Shown here: piece after piece, positions 1 to 8,316 of the stretch
Layout: each line of letters opens with the position of its first letter
Numbering within the stretch: the first letter of the stretch is position 1
Source: Nocardia carnea
GTDB lineage: Bacteria; Actinomycetota; Actinomycetes; Mycobacteriales; Mycobacteriaceae
Direction: 5' to 3'
Length of the DNA: 64,000 nucleotides
Assembly (NCBI RefSeq): GCF_029868855.1
Contig: NZ_JARWOV010000063.1
Span: 1 to 64,000, forward strand
Translations under genes and position numbers: made by a program
Notes under the pieces: generated by a model
Seen by the model: the letters and a program-made list of their open reading frames with translations, nothing else
The model's database searches: none
What the model was told of the DNA's origin: nothing

Positions 1-239
1 CCGCCGCGCTGGTGGCACCCGCGGCCGCCTATCCCGCGGTCCCCGGCCCCGCCCGCGATTCGGGGGGCCCCGCCGTCCAGCTCCCGCACGGCGGTATCGA
101 GCCGGTCGGTATCGCGGCCGGTGATCACCACCTGCGCGCCCTCGTCGAGCAGCCGCTGCGCAGTGGCCGCGCCGATCCCGCTGCTACCGCCGGTGATCAA
201 GGCGACTTTGCCCTCGAATCGAGGTATATCGGTGTGCAT
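1..239 (-). CDS. SDR-family oxidoreductase, N-terminal part (runs off left edge)
   Basis: Begins with ATG and carries the classical SDR cofactor signature TGGSSGIG at residues 16-23, followed by the second beta strand and an RDTDRLD segment typical of NADP(H)-binding SDRs. Only about 79 residues lie in the window, so the catalytic Tyr-x3-Lys is not visible and the substrate cannot be named. The last 20 residues (Gly/Arg-rich) look less SDR-like than the start, so a frame problem close to the edge is possible. It sits 150 bp downstream of the SnoaL gene on the same strand and may be the last gene of the tesB transcript. Confidence 0.75.
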   Translation of the reverse strand, partial: MHTDIPRFEGKVALITGGSSGIGAATAQRLLDEGAQVVITGRDTDRLDTAVRELDGGAPRIAGGAGDRGIGGRGCHQRG

Positions 240-391
240 CCGGAAAATCCTCTCCCGCGTACGATCCGGTTCGATCAACATCGAACCGGGCGGGATTCAT
301 CCCGGACCGCACCGGAGTCGAGCCGGTGCACGGCCCGAGACCGCGGATTCCGCAGGCGGCGCTCCCGAACCGGATCAGCGCCTCACAGACT

Positions 392-826
392 TCATTCGGC
401 GGTGCCGCCTGCCGTGCCCTCCTGGCCGGGCGTGAAGTCCATATGCAGGCGGGTCAGGCGCTGCGAGCGGATACGCCACCGGCCGTCGGACTTGACGTAG
501 GTTTCGTGGTAGTGCCCGAAGCCGTGGAGCCGGGTGCCGTCGGGAAAGGTGAGCCGGTCTTCCATGGCCCAGATCCCGGTGGCCTCGGTATCGGAGAGCA
601 GTTCGATCTCCGGGGTGTGGCCGTGATGGATCGTGATCGCCTCGCCGATCCGGGGAGTGAGGAAGGCCAGGAATTCGTCGGCGCCGGTGATCACTTCGCC
701 ACCCGAGCCGGATACGTCGATGACGACGTCGTCGCAGAACAGCTCCCGGAAACCGGCCCAGTCCTTGGTGTCCATCAGCCGGAAATAGCGGGCTTTGAGG
801 GCGCGGATCGCTTCGTGGTCGTTCAT
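392..826 (-). CDS. SnoaL-like / NTF2-fold polyketide-cyclase-like protein
   Basis: A 144-residue protein with the length and pattern of SnoaL_4/NTF2-fold enzymes: an N-terminal helix (ALKARYFRLMDTKDW), an acidic segment FCDDVVIDVS, a central HHGHTPEIEL strand and a C-terminal YVKSDGRWRIRSQRLTR strand pair. Members act as cyclases, isomerases or dehydratases on cyclic substrates; the reaction here is unknown. The ATG overlaps the stop of the upstream dehydrogenase gene in ATGA, so the two are probably translationally coupled. An upstream in-frame extension inside that gene was discounted because it is Arg/Pro-rich and lacks the fold. Confidence 0.8.
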   Translation of the reverse strand: MNDHEAIRALKARYFRLMDTKDWAGFRELFCDDVVIDVSGSGGEVITGADEFLAFLTPRIGEAITIHHGHTPEIELLSDTEATGIWAMEDRLTFPDGTRLHGFGHYHETYVKSDGRWRIRSQRLTRLHMDFTPGQEGTAGGTAE

Positions 827-1902
827 GCTCGTCCCAGGGTTGCGGTGATCGGGGGCAGGTCGAGGACGGTGCGGATACCGGGGGCGGCCGCGCAGACGTA
901 GCGGACGGCGTTGACGGCACGGTTCGCGGTGTAGGCGGGAGAGTGCTCGGCCATCCGGTCGAGCGGGAACGGGAAAACCATATCGATCTCGAGCGGGGCA
1001 TCGCCTTCGACGCTGAGATGCCAGCCGGTGGGGCGGATCTCCCAGCCGGTCTCGGCCTGGGCGCCGCAATGCCAGATCGCCTGGAAGCGCAGGACGGGCC
1101 GGCCTTTGTGTATTCCGGAGATCGTTATGCGCTGTGCGGCAACGGTTCCCTGCGGAATCGTGCCGGCCGCGATATCGAAGGTGCGCGCCGCGGTGGCGAC
1201 CTCACCCGTGGCGGTCACCTCGTCGAGCGGTAGCCCGATTCCGTCGGCGAGCAGCCGTAGTGACGGACCGAAGCTGTTGCGCAGATGGTCCAGCCGTACC
1301 TGGGCGAAATCTCCCGGCGGCGCGCCGAATCCCATGACATCGAACAGGATCGCCGGCGAGTTGCGCTGGGACAGATCGGCATACTCCTGGATGGAGAGCT
1401 TGTCGAGGTGCCGTTGGATCGAAGCCAGTACGAGGGGAACGGCCTCGGTGATGAAGCCGGGGCTGCTGCCCGTGCTGTGGATCGAAGTGCCACCGGCCGC
1501 GCACGCCGCCTCCACCTGCGCCCGGACGCCGGGATCCATACTGCCGGGATGGTGGAAGACACCGGCGGTCGTCACGATATTCGTACCGGCGGCGAGGATC
1601 CGGCAGACTTCGTCGATATCGCAGGTCTGCGGCATATAGAGCACGCAGTCCGGCGTACCGCGGAGGATTTCGCCGATATCGCCGGTCGCCGGGACCCCGG
1701 TCGGGGCCGGCGATCCGCACAATTCGGCCGCATCGCGACCCTGTTTGGCGGGGGTGTGCGAATACACCCCCGCCAGTACCAATTCCGGGTGGTCGACGAG
1801 TGCGCGCAGGGCGCGCGAGCCGATGGTGCCGGTGGACCATTGGGCGACCCGTAACGGTGCGGCCGGGTGCGCGGCCGGGGTGGCCAGGGGAGAGGGTTGC
1901 AT
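823..1902 (-). CDS. NAD(P)H-dependent amine-dehydrogenase-like protein (DapB-type Rossmann fold)
   Basis: A 359-residue protein. After a short Pro/Ala-rich leader it has a Rossmann nucleotide-binding turn STGTIG (residues 23-28), then the dihydrodipicolinate-reductase-like pattern ending in LYMPQTCDIDEVCRILAAG and a later GSSPGFITE segment. This matches the family annotated as NAD(P)H-dependent amine dehydrogenase (2,4-diaminopentanoate dehydrogenase-like C-terminus). In actinobacterial catabolic loci such proteins are common but mostly uncharacterised. It lies 32 bp after tesB and overlaps the SnoaL gene, so it is the middle gene of a tesB-led operon. The family is fairly clear; the substrate is not. 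Confidence 0.8.
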   Translation of the reverse strand: MQPSPLATPAAHPAAPLRVAQWSTGTIGSRALRALVDHPELVLAGVYSHTPAKQGRDAAELCGSPAPTGVPATGDIGEILRGTPDCVLYMPQTCDIDEVCRILAAGTNIVTTAGVFHHPGSMDPGVRAQVEAACAAGGTSIHSTGSSPGFITEAVPLVLASIQRHLDKLSIQEYADLSQRNSPAILFDVMGFGAPPGDFAQVRLDHLRNSFGPSLRLLADGIGLPLDEVTATGEVATAARTFDIAAGTIPQGTVAAQRITISGIHKGRPVLRFQAIWHCGAQAETGWEIRPTGWHLSVEGDAPLEIDMVFPFPLDRMAEHSPAYTANRAVNAVRYVCAAAPGIRTVLDLPPITATLGRA

Positions 1903-1934
1903 CGATTGCCTATCGGTCGGGCGGGCCGGCGGAT

Positions 1935-2789
1935 TCAGGGCCGGAAACGCAGCAGGGCTTCCTGCGCGAACGAGGCCACCAGGGTGCCGTCCGCGGTGAG
2001 GACATCACCGCGACCGTAGGCACGGCCATGCGCCATGACCAGGCCCTCGTGCCGCAACAGCAACCAGTCGTCGCTACGGAAGGGGCGGTGGAACCACAGC
2101 GTGTGCGAGGTGGTGGCGGAGGTGAATTCGGTGCCGTTACCGCTGTGGTCGAAACCTTCGATCGGGCGCAGCACGGTGCCGATGACATTGAGATCGGTGG
2201 CGTAGGACACCAGGCCGGGAGCGAGTTCGGCGCCGACCTCGGGTGTGCGCATCCACAGGTCGTATACGGCCGGGCCGGCGGCCTTGTCGCCGAGGTCGGT
2301 GAGGGACCGGGTCTCCCAGGGGATCAGGCCGATATCGACGGTGTGCTCGGGGCCCGGAACCGTTGGTACCGCGCCGATTTCCTGGTTCTCCCGCCCGTCC
2401 TCGAGCGCGGTCATCGACAGCAGGGCGGTGGCAATGACATCACCCTTCTGCCGGGCGACGACGGTGAGGGTGGCGAAGGAACGCCCGCGATGCTGCGGCT
2501 GCACCACGTAGTAGACCGGGGCGTCGCTCTTGCCCTCGCGGGCGAAGATGACGTGTACGGATTTCACCGTCTTGTCCGGGCAGGCGAAGACCGCGGCGCG
2601 CAGGAACTGGGCCAGCAGCTGCCCACCGAAGAGCCGATGGTATTCCAGCTGCTGATTGGGACCCTCGAATACCGAGAGGGTGGCCTGCGGATCAGGGGCG
2701 GGCGCCTCGGTGTCGTCGTCGGCCTGCGGTGCGGTGGGACGCAGGCGCAGATCCATACAGGCGAGGAGATCGGTCCAGAGATCGGGCAT
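1935..2789 (-). CDS. tesB: Acyl-CoA thioesterase II family protein (TesB-like)
   Basis: A 284-residue double-hotdog protein with the family landmarks FEGPNQQLEYHRLFGGQLLA (residues 41-60), WFHRPFRSDDWLLL (232-245) and a C-terminal ASFAQEALLR. TesB enzymes hydrolyse acyl-CoA to free acid and CoA. The position matching the catalytic Asp of E. coli TesB (in IDHSMWFH) is Ser228 here (TTSHTLWFH), while the Gln (Gln276) is kept, so activity may be altered. An inverted repeat GGAGAA-N5-TTCTCC ends about 30 bp upstream of the ATG and is probably its operator. First gene of an operon with the next two minus-strand genes. Confidence 0.88.
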   Translation of the reverse strand: MPDLWTDLLACMDLRLRPTAPQADDDTEAPAPDPQATLSVFEGPNQQLEYHRLFGGQLLAQFLRAAVFACPDKTVKSVHVIFAREGKSDAPVYYVVQPQHRGRSFATLTVVARQKGDVIATALLSMTALEDGRENQEIGAVPTVPGPEHTVDIGLIPWETRSLTDLGDKAAGPAVYDLWMRTPEVGAELAPGLVSYATDLNVIGTVLRPIEGFDHSGNGTEFTSATTSHTLWFHRPFRSDDWLLLRHEGLVMAHGRAYGRGDVLTADGTLVASFAQEALLRFRP

Positions 2790-2819
2790 ACAGTGAGTGT
2801 AAACCCGTATCTCTGATTT

Positions 2820-2836
2820 GGAGAACGCTATTCTCC
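2820..2836. promoter_or_regulatory. Motif-1 operator upstream of tesB
   Basis: GGAGAACGCTATTCTCC has perfect 6-bp arms and lies between the stop of TetR-1 and the start of tesB. It matches the GAGAAT-N3-ATTCTC element found at other promoters in this window. It is inferred to be the binding site of a TetR repressor, most simply the adjacent one. Confidence 0.65.
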
Positions 2837-2837
2837 T

Positions 2838-3506
2838 CTAGATTCCGCGGGCGAACCCCTTCGCGCAGAATTCCCAGATCTCCTCGGCCGAGATCGGATA
2901 GGCCGTCTCGTCGTCGATTCCGCCGTTGGACTGGGCCGTGAACATCACCGTCTGCATCACCATGGCGGCCATCCGGCGCGGATTGAGCTCTTCACGCAGC
3001 AGCCCGTCCTTCTCGGCGTCGATCATGAGCTCGGTGAACAGTGCCAGCAGTGGCGTATGCGCGACCTTCACCTGTGCTGGATGGCTGACCAGCAGTTGCG
3101 GGGCGAAATCGGTGAACAGCGGGCGCTGCGCGGTCGGGTCCGGGCGGCACAGTTCGTAGAGGAGTTCCACGGCCAGCTGTAGCCGGTCCAGGGCATTGTC
3201 CTTGCCCGCGGCGGCGGCCCGGATCTGGTCCGCGGTGCGGCTCAGGGCATCCTCGAACAGTGCCAGCAGTAGTTCGTGCTTACCGTCGAACTGCAGGTAG
3301 AAGCTGCGCAACGACTGTTTCGACCGATCCACGACCTCTTGGACCGTGAAATCGGTGGTGCCCTTTTCGGTGATGATCGCCTGGGCGGCATCGAGAAATC
3401 GCTGCACGCGCTGTTCGGCCCGCAGTTTCGCGGTGCGGATCGAGCGCTCTACCGCACGCTGCTTCCACGCGGGCTCTTCGCTGGGGGCGGTCACCGGCCG
3501 GCCCAT
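2838..3506 (-). CDS. TetR/AcrR-family transcriptional regulator (TetR-1)
   Basis: About 222 residues. The N-terminal helix-turn-helix spans roughly residues 53-72 (FTVQEVVDRSKQSLRSFYLQ), followed by FDGKHELLLALFEDAL, the usual TetR helix 4. The C-terminal ligand domain is typical in length. The start is uncertain: ATG at 3506 was preferred over ATG at 3566 because the extra 20 residues (Met-Gly-Arg-Ser...) look unlike the family and neither site has a clear Shine-Dalgarno sequence. It is transcribed away from an ACAD/crotonase operon and precedes tesB; motif-1 palindromes flank it on both sides, which suggests autoregulation and control of tesB and the ACAD. Confidence 0.85.
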   Translation of the reverse strand: MGRPVTAPSEEPAWKQRAVERSIRTAKLRAEQRVQRFLDAAQAIITEKGTTDFTVQEVVDRSKQSLRSFYLQFDGKHELLLALFEDALSRTADQIRAAAAGKDNALDRLQLAVELLYELCRPDPTAQRPLFTDFAPQLLVSHPAQVKVAHTPLLALFTELMIDAEKDGLLREELNPRRMAAMVMQTVMFTAQSNGGIDDETAYPISAEEIWEFCAKGFARGI

Positions 3507-3624
3507 CCGATCCCATCGATCCCATATGAGGAGAACATGGGTGCACTGTACCGGAGAACGTCCCATGTCCGGGCAGGCACGTCCGGTGTTCGCGCCCTTG
3601 GGGAGACTATTAATTTCATCTCAA

Positions 3625-3639
3625 GAGAATGCTATTCTC
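3625..3639. promoter_or_regulatory. Motif-1 operator between TetR-1 and ACAD
   Basis: GAGAATGCTATTCTC is a perfect 6-bp inverted repeat with a 3-bp spacer in the divergent intergenic region, 40 bp before the ACAD start. It is the best copy of the recurring motif and the likely site where TetR-1 controls both directions. Confidence 0.7.
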
Positions 3640-3679
3640 CTGAACGTAACGCAACCCCGCCCAACAGGAGGCAGCCCGG

Positions 3680-4678
3680 ATGCTCTTCGAGTTCGATGCC
3701 GACCAGAGGCTGCTGCGCGATACGGTCCGGGAGGTCACCGCCAAGGAATGCCCCCCCTCGGTGATCAGGGAGATCGTGGACGCGGGGGCCGATCCGAGCC
3801 GGTTGTGGAAAACCTATGTCGAACTCGGCTGGACCGAACTCGTGGAGCCGGAGGCGACCGTGGAGCTCGGGATCGTGCTCGAGGGGCTGGGCCGGGCCAC
3901 CGACCCGACGCCCTATCTTGCCACGATGACCCAGTTCGCGCCGCTGGCAGGTGCTTTCGGTACCGCGGAAGGAACCGGCGCCGCTGTCTTCGACGGTGTC
4001 ACCGCGGTCCGCGACGGTGCAGAGTGGCTGCTACGCGGTACCGCCGGTCAAGTTCTCGACGGCGACCGCTGCGACCGGATCGCGGTGGTCACCACGGCCG
4101 GGGTCTTCGTCGTGCCCGCACATGCGGTCACCACCCGGCGGATCGATGTCTTCGATCCGGTGCTGCATGTCGCGGAGGTCACCTTCGATGATGTGCGGGT
4201 CACCGATGCCGACCGCACCGACGCCGACCCCGACCGTGCCAGGCAACTGGCCCTGACCGGTCTCGCGCTGACGACGGTGGGCGCCTGTCAGCGGATTCTC
4301 GACCTGGTGCTCGACCATGTGCGTACGCGCCGCCAGTTCGATACCGCCATCGGGGCGTTCCAGGCGGTCCAGCACAAGGCCGCCGATATGCATCTGGCCA
4401 TCGAACGGGCGCGTGCCCTCGGGTATTTCGCCGCCCTGTGCCTGGCGGAGAACGACCCGCGCCGCACACTGGCGGCGGCGATGGCCAAGGCGTCGGCGGG
4501 GGAGTGCCAGTCGGTGGTTTTCCGGCACGGGGTGCAGCTGTTCGGAGCCATGGGATTCACCTGGGAGAACGATCTGCAGTTCGCGATCAAACGGGCCAAG
4601 GCCGGCGAACTGCTGTTCGGCGGCGCGGCCGGGCACCGGGCGGTGGTGGCCCACGAATATCTCGCCGCCCATCGCTGA
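3680..4678 (+). CDS. Acyl-CoA dehydrogenase, beta-type subunit (no catalytic Glu)
   Basis: A 332-residue short ACAD. The N-terminal helical domain (FDADQRLLRDTVREV), the RRQFDTAIGAFQAVQHKAADM helix of the C-terminal domain and GVQLFGAMGFTWENDL identify the family. Where catalytic ACADs carry a T/S-x-E-I/V-Q/M motif it reads LLFGGAAGHR, so the base is absent. This is typical of the non-catalytic partner in alpha2-beta2 ACADs such as ChsE1-ChsE2. No alpha partner is adjacent, making it an orphan beta. Strong AGGAGG ribosome site 7 bp before the ATG; probably an operon with the crotonase that follows. Confidence 0.87.
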   Translation: MLFEFDADQRLLRDTVREVTAKECPPSVIREIVDAGADPSRLWKTYVELGWTELVEPEATVELGIVLEGLGRATDPTPYLATMTQFAPLAGAFGTAEGTGAAVFDGVTAVRDGAEWLLRGTAGQVLDGDRCDRIAVVTTAGVFVVPAHAVTTRRIDVFDPVLHVAEVTFDDVRVTDADRTDADPDRARQLALTGLALTTVGACQRILDLVLDHVRTRRQFDTAIGAFQAVQHKAADMHLAIERARALGYFAALCLAENDPRRTLAAAMAKASAGECQSVVFRHGVQLFGAMGFTWENDLQFAIKRAKAGELLFGGAAGHRAVVAHEYLAAHR

Positions 4679-4824
4679 TCCGGCGACATCATGGGTGTGC
4701 GCGCCCGGATGCAGATCGCCGGCGCGCGGCCAGGTGGCACCACAGCGAACGGCCGGGTGGCGCAGCAAACGGAATACGAGCACCGGGTCGGGCCCGGTGT
4801 TCCCCGGAACCGAGGAGCACTGTT

Positions 4825-5613
4825 TTGTCTTATATCGACTATTCTGTCGCCGATAAGGTCGCGACGATCACGCTGAACCGGCCCGAAGCGGCGAATGCCC
4901 AGAATTCCGCGCTGCTGGACGAATTGGATGCCGCGTGGACGCGAGCCGCCACCGACGACGATGCCGTGGTGATCGTTTTGAATGCGGCCGGGAAACATTT
5001 CTCGGCCGGGCACGACCTCAAAGACGACAGCTGGCCCAAACCGGAAAAGATAACTCTCGATTGGATTTATCAGACCGAGAGCCGCCGGTATCTGGAATAC
5101 ACACTGCGGTGGCGCAATGTGCCCAAACCCTCCATTGCGGCTGTGCAGGGCCGCTGTATCGCCGGCGGGCTCATGCTGTGCTGGCCGTGTGACCTCATCG
5201 TCGCTGCGGACAACGCGCTGTTCTCCGATCCGGTGGCGATGATGGGTATCGGCGGCGTCGAATATCACGGTCACACTTGGGAACTCGGTCACCGTAAGGC
5301 CAAGGAGATCCTGTTCACCGGCCGTCCGGTCACCGCGGAAGAGGCCGAACAGGCCGGGATGGTGAATATGGTCGTGCCACTCGAGGAGTTGCCGGCCAAG
5401 ACCGCGGAACTGGCCGGGCAGATCGCGCAGATGCCGCCGTTCGGATTACGCCAGGCCAAGCGTGCGGTGAATCAGACCATGGATGTCCAGGGTTTCTACG
5501 CCGCGATCCAATCGGTATTCGATATCCATTCCACCGGGCATGGAAACGCTCTCAGTGTGAGCGGCTATCCGATTCTGGTGGATCTCGACCAGATGAAGAC
5601 GAATATGAAGTAA
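4825..5613 (+). CDS. Enoyl-CoA hydratase/isomerase family protein (crotonase)
   Basis: A 262-residue crotonase. TTG was taken as start because it follows a CGAGGAG ribosome site by 7 bp and gives the canonical N-terminus ending in VATITLNRPEAANAQ. The oxyanion-hole segments are FSAGHDLKDD and GRCIAGGLML. The usual hydratase PE-x-x-GL-x-P-G-G stretch is replaced by FSDPVAMMGIGGVEYHGHTW, so the second catalytic Glu is not in its normal context and the reaction may not be simple hydration. It lies 146 bp after the ACAD and is followed by a strong terminator. Confidence 0.85.
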   Translation: MSYIDYSVADKVATITLNRPEAANAQNSALLDELDAAWTRAATDDDAVVIVLNAAGKHFSAGHDLKDDSWPKPEKITLDWIYQTESRRYLEYTLRWRNVPKPSIAAVQGRCIAGGLMLCWPCDLIVAADNALFSDPVAMMGIGGVEYHGHTWELGHRKAKEILFTGRPVTAEEAEQAGMVNMVVPLEELPAKTAELAGQIAQMPPFGLRQAKRAVNQTMDVQGFYAAIQSVFDIHSTGHGNALSVSGYPILVDLDQMKTNMK

Positions 5614-5617
5614 CGAA

Positions 5618-5658
5618 ACGGGGGATCGGCACCGTTCGCCGCGGTGCCGATCCCCCGT
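5618..5658 (+). terminator. Strong hairpin terminator after the crotonase
   Basis: A perfect 16-bp GC-rich stem (ACGGGGGATCGGCACC with its exact complement) around a 9-base loop, beginning 5 bp after the crotonase stop. There is no clear U-tract, as is common for terminators in high-GC actinobacteria. It closes the ACAD-crotonase transcript before the lipoprotein genes. Confidence 0.85.
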
Positions 5659-5804
5659 ATCGAAGAAGTGACGCCGAGGCGGAACCGGCGGTCAGGGATT
5701 CTTTCGACACGGGCAGCGTAACCGAATGACGACCGCCCGGAACCCCGTTTTCGAATTTCCCGGATGGACGACGATTCCCGAAGTCCATCGGAAAGGTTTC
5801 CGCC

Positions 5805-6314
5805 ATGCGTTACAGCAGAATCCGGCGTGCCACCACTCTCTTCGGCCTGGTGGCGCTGACCGCCACGGCCGTTGTCGGCTGTGGTGATTCCGGAGAAGAC
5901 GCGGCCGCGTCCACCTCCGCCCCGGCCGCCACCAGCTCCGCCGCCCCCGCCGCGGCCGTGCCGGAGACCGAGAAAGCGATCACCGACGCTTTCGTCACCT
6001 TCTTCGACGGCAAAGCCGCCCCCGCGACCCGGGCCGGGCTGGTCGAGAAGGGCGGCGAATTCGAACCCATGCTCCAGGGAATGGCCGCCGACCCGCGCGC
6101 CCAGGGGACGAGCGTGACCGTATCCGCCGTAGAGGTCGTGGACGATACGACGGCAGACGTGACCTATACCCTGCTGCTGGGCGGTAATCCGGTGCTGCCG
6201 GACCAGTCCGGGCAGGCGATCAAAGAGGGTCATACCTGGAAGGTCGCCGCGATGACCTTCTGTGCGCTGCTCGCGGTCCAGGGCACGGGCGAAGTCGTCC
6301 CCGCCTGCGGCTGA
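5805..6314 (+). CDS. Secreted lipoprotein, MTB12-like
   Basis: A 169-residue protein with a lipoprotein signal peptide: Arg-rich N-terminus, hydrophobic core, lipobox VVGC with Cys26. An Ala/Ser/Thr/Pro linker follows, then a domain beginning ETEKAITDAFVTFFDGKAAP and containing VTYTLLLGGNPVLPDQSG. This resembles the C-terminal domain of the mycobacterial low-molecular-weight antigen MTB12 (CFP-2). Role unknown; surface location inferred. Followed by a paralogue of the same layout, so a tandem duplication. Predicted from family pattern, not from a search. Confidence 0.78.
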   Translation: MRYSRIRRATTLFGLVALTATAVVGCGDSGEDAAASTSAPAATSSAAPAAAVPETEKAITDAFVTFFDGKAAPATRAGLVEKGGEFEPMLQGMAADPRAQGTSVTVSAVEVVDDTTADVTYTLLLGGNPVLPDQSGQAIKEGHTWKVAAMTFCALLAVQGTGEVVPACG

Positions 6315-6618
6315 TCTCGTCACCGACCACGGACGGCGCTGCGCCGGAGCCTGTTTCGGCTCGGGACAGTCGGCGTTGCGGGGTCGCGCTTTCGCGGTGG
6401 GCCGGAGGAGGAACGTCGTATCGGTTGCGCAGTATCGATACGACTCCCGCTCCGGTCCGCCGGACTCCGGCACCGGCCTCATGAATTAACCGGAAGTCTA
6501 TGCGGCAAATTTGCCGGATTCGTCATTTCCCGAGGTGGTGCCGGGCTAAACTCCCCGCGGCGGCCGTGGAACGTGGTTTTCGCAGACGTCGATCATCACT
6601 CTCCAGAAAGACGAACCG
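6315..6618. other. Intergenic region between the two lipoprotein genes
   Basis: About 300 bp with no convincing gene. The second half is AT-richer than its surroundings. It contains a perfect 14-bp palindrome (CGGCAAATTTGCCG, 6503-6516) and a possible -10 element TAAACT near 6547, so it probably holds the promoter of the second lipoprotein gene. Confidence 0.5.
6503..6516. repeat. Perfect 14-bp palindrome
   Basis: CGGCAAATTTGCCG reads identically on both strands and lies 100 bp upstream of the second MTB12-like gene. It could be an operator; no other copy was noticed. Confidence 0.4.
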
Positions 6619-7170
6619 ATGTCACGAAGACACCGGGTAGCGCGAACTGCCGCTGCCTGCGGAGTCGCGCTCTCGCTGAGCGCGATCACCGCCTGCGGCA
6701 ATTTCTTCGGGCCCGAGAACTGTTATGTACTGCCGACGACCGAGGCGCCCGCCACCGAGGTCGCCGCCGGAAGCCCCGGGGCGGCGAATCCGGGCGCGGG
6801 CGTTGCCACCTCGGACTCGCCGGCCGTCGCCGCCGCGGCGATCACCGGGGTGTACGAAGCGTTTTTCGCCCCCGCCACCGCCACCGAGGATCGGATGGCA
6901 TTGGTGGAACGCGGAACCGACTTCGAAACCGAAATCTCCGGAATGGCGAACCATATCCGCACGGCGCTCACCACGATCGAGGTCGCCGATGTGGTCGTAC
7001 TCGACCCGGCCCACGCCGAATTGCGGTTCACCCTCAATATTTCCGGTAATCCGGTGGTGAGCAACCAGATCGGTCATGCGGTGCGGGAAGCGAACGGCTG
7101 GAAGATCTCCGCCACCACCATGTGCGGGCTGGTCGCGATTTCCGGGGGGATGTCACAGGCCTGCGCGTAA
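6619..7170 (+). CDS. Secreted lipoprotein, MTB12-like (second copy)
   Basis: A 183-residue paralogue of the preceding lipoprotein. The signal peptide ends in lipobox ITAC with Cys26, followed by a low-complexity Ala/Pro/Gly linker. The folded domain (VYEAFFAPATATEDRMALVE, then LRFTLNISGNPVVSNQIGHA) aligns in pattern with the first copy, including the GNPV turn, and both end in Cys-Gly or Cys-Ala. Different linkers and moderate divergence suggest an old duplication. It has its own upstream promoter-like region. Function unknown; expected at the cell envelope. Confidence 0.77.
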   Translation: MSRRHRVARTAAACGVALSLSAITACGNFFGPENCYVLPTTEAPATEVAAGSPGAANPGAGVATSDSPAVAAAAITGVYEAFFAPATATEDRMALVERGTDFETEISGMANHIRTALTTIEVADVVVLDPAHAELRFTLNISGNPVVSNQIGHAVREANGWKISATTMCGLVAISGGMSQACA

Positions 7171-7416
7171 GAGAAACCCGCGGTCCACCGGCATATCACC
7201 CGTCCGGGGCGGCGGTGCGTGCACGATCGGCTCGACTGCCGAGATACCGCACCGCCGGATAACCGCACGGCTGCCGCGGGTTGTCACCGCCGCGGCCGGA
7301 GACGAACGCGGACTTTCGCATGACGGCGCCGAGCGCCACCGTGTGCGGTAAAGCCTGTGGTGCCACGGTGATCCCTGCACCGGTGGGATGTGTGGAAACG
7401 TCCGATACGGCGATCT

Positions 7417-8313
7417 CTACAGATGTGCCAGCCGCGGAGCGTAGCCCAGCTCGCGCAGTGTCGCGCCGGCCTCGCGGGTGAGGTCGCGTGAACTCCCGAG
7501 TAATCCGTCCAGCACGAGGGCCCGCCGATAGTGGCGGTGGAATTCGTGCTCGGCCGTGAAACCGATTCCGCCCAGCACCTGCTGACAGTGCCGCGCGGTC
7601 ACGAGTGCCGCGCGGCCGGCGGCGGCCTTGGCGAGCGCGGCGGCGAGGGAATCGTAGTCCTGCGGTACAGCGGCCGCCGGGTGGGCCGGATGGTGCGCAT
7701 CGGACGGGCCGACCGCGAGGGCGGCCTCGGCTCCCTCGATGGCGACCAGGGTTTCGGCCAGCCGGTGCCGGACCGCCTGGAAACCCGCGACGGGTTTGCC
7801 GAACTGCACCCGTTCGAGCGCGTGACGGCGAGCAAGTGCGAGCATGGCCCGCGCTGAGCCGGTCAGCCACCAGCCCAGGGCGCGGCGCGCCTGGGCGAGT
7901 GGAACCGACTCGGCGGCAGTCGATTCGGAGGTATCGACGAGGACGGACAATGGTAGTTCGGGATCGAGGAGAACGCTCGGCTCGGCGCCGTACCGTGGCT
8001 CCGGCGGGACCGCGGCCGAGCCCGAACCGGTCTCTTCGGTCCAGAGCACCCAGCGGCCGCCGGCGAACGGCAGCGGTATCGGTTCACCGAGCGGGCGGCC
8101 TGCCGCGTACGCCAGCACATCGTTGATCAACGGTGCGTGGGTACCGGTCTCGCCGAGCAACCGGAAGACCAGCGGGACCGCGATATCGGCGCTGTCGGTG
8201 AGCAGCTCGTACCAGCCGAGCTCACGCAGCGCGGGATAGAGTTCGGCGCCGGCGGCCGTGGCCATCGTCTTGCGCAGCGTATCGGTGAGCAGAGTCTGTT
8301 CGGCGGCGTCCAC
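7417..8313 (-). CDS. Acyl-CoA dehydrogenase, beta-type subunit
   Basis: A 298-residue, shortened ACAD. The recognisable parts are the C-terminal helical domain (RVQFGKPVAGFQAVRHRLAE) and QQVLGGIGFTAEHEFHRHYR. The catalytic-Glu motif is replaced by LDGLLGSSRD. It begins 3 bp after the stop of an ACAD with an intact Glu, so the two almost certainly form one heteromeric alpha/beta enzyme, as in ChsE-type steroid side-chain dehydrogenases. Last gene of the seven-gene CMD/Rieske operon. Confidence 0.86.
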   Translation of the reverse strand: MDAAEQTLLTDTLRKTMATAAGAELYPALRELGWYELLTDSADIAVPLVFRLLGETGTHAPLINDVLAYAAGRPLGEPIPLPFAGGRWVLWTEETGSGSAAVPPEPRYGAEPSVLLDPELPLSVLVDTSESTAAESVPLAQARRALGWWLTGSARAMLALARRHALERVQFGKPVAGFQAVRHRLAETLVAIEGAEAALAVGPSDAHHPAHPAAAVPQDYDSLAAALAKAAAGRAALVTARHCQQVLGGIGFTAEHEFHRHYRRALVLDGLLGSSRDLTREAGATLRELGYAPRLAHL

Positions 8314-8316
8314 CGC

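Noticed and set aside
7171..7416. Possible small gene between the second lipoprotein and the ACAD beta gene
   Set aside because: The only open frame runs antisense into the ACAD gene and has no ribosome site or family pattern.
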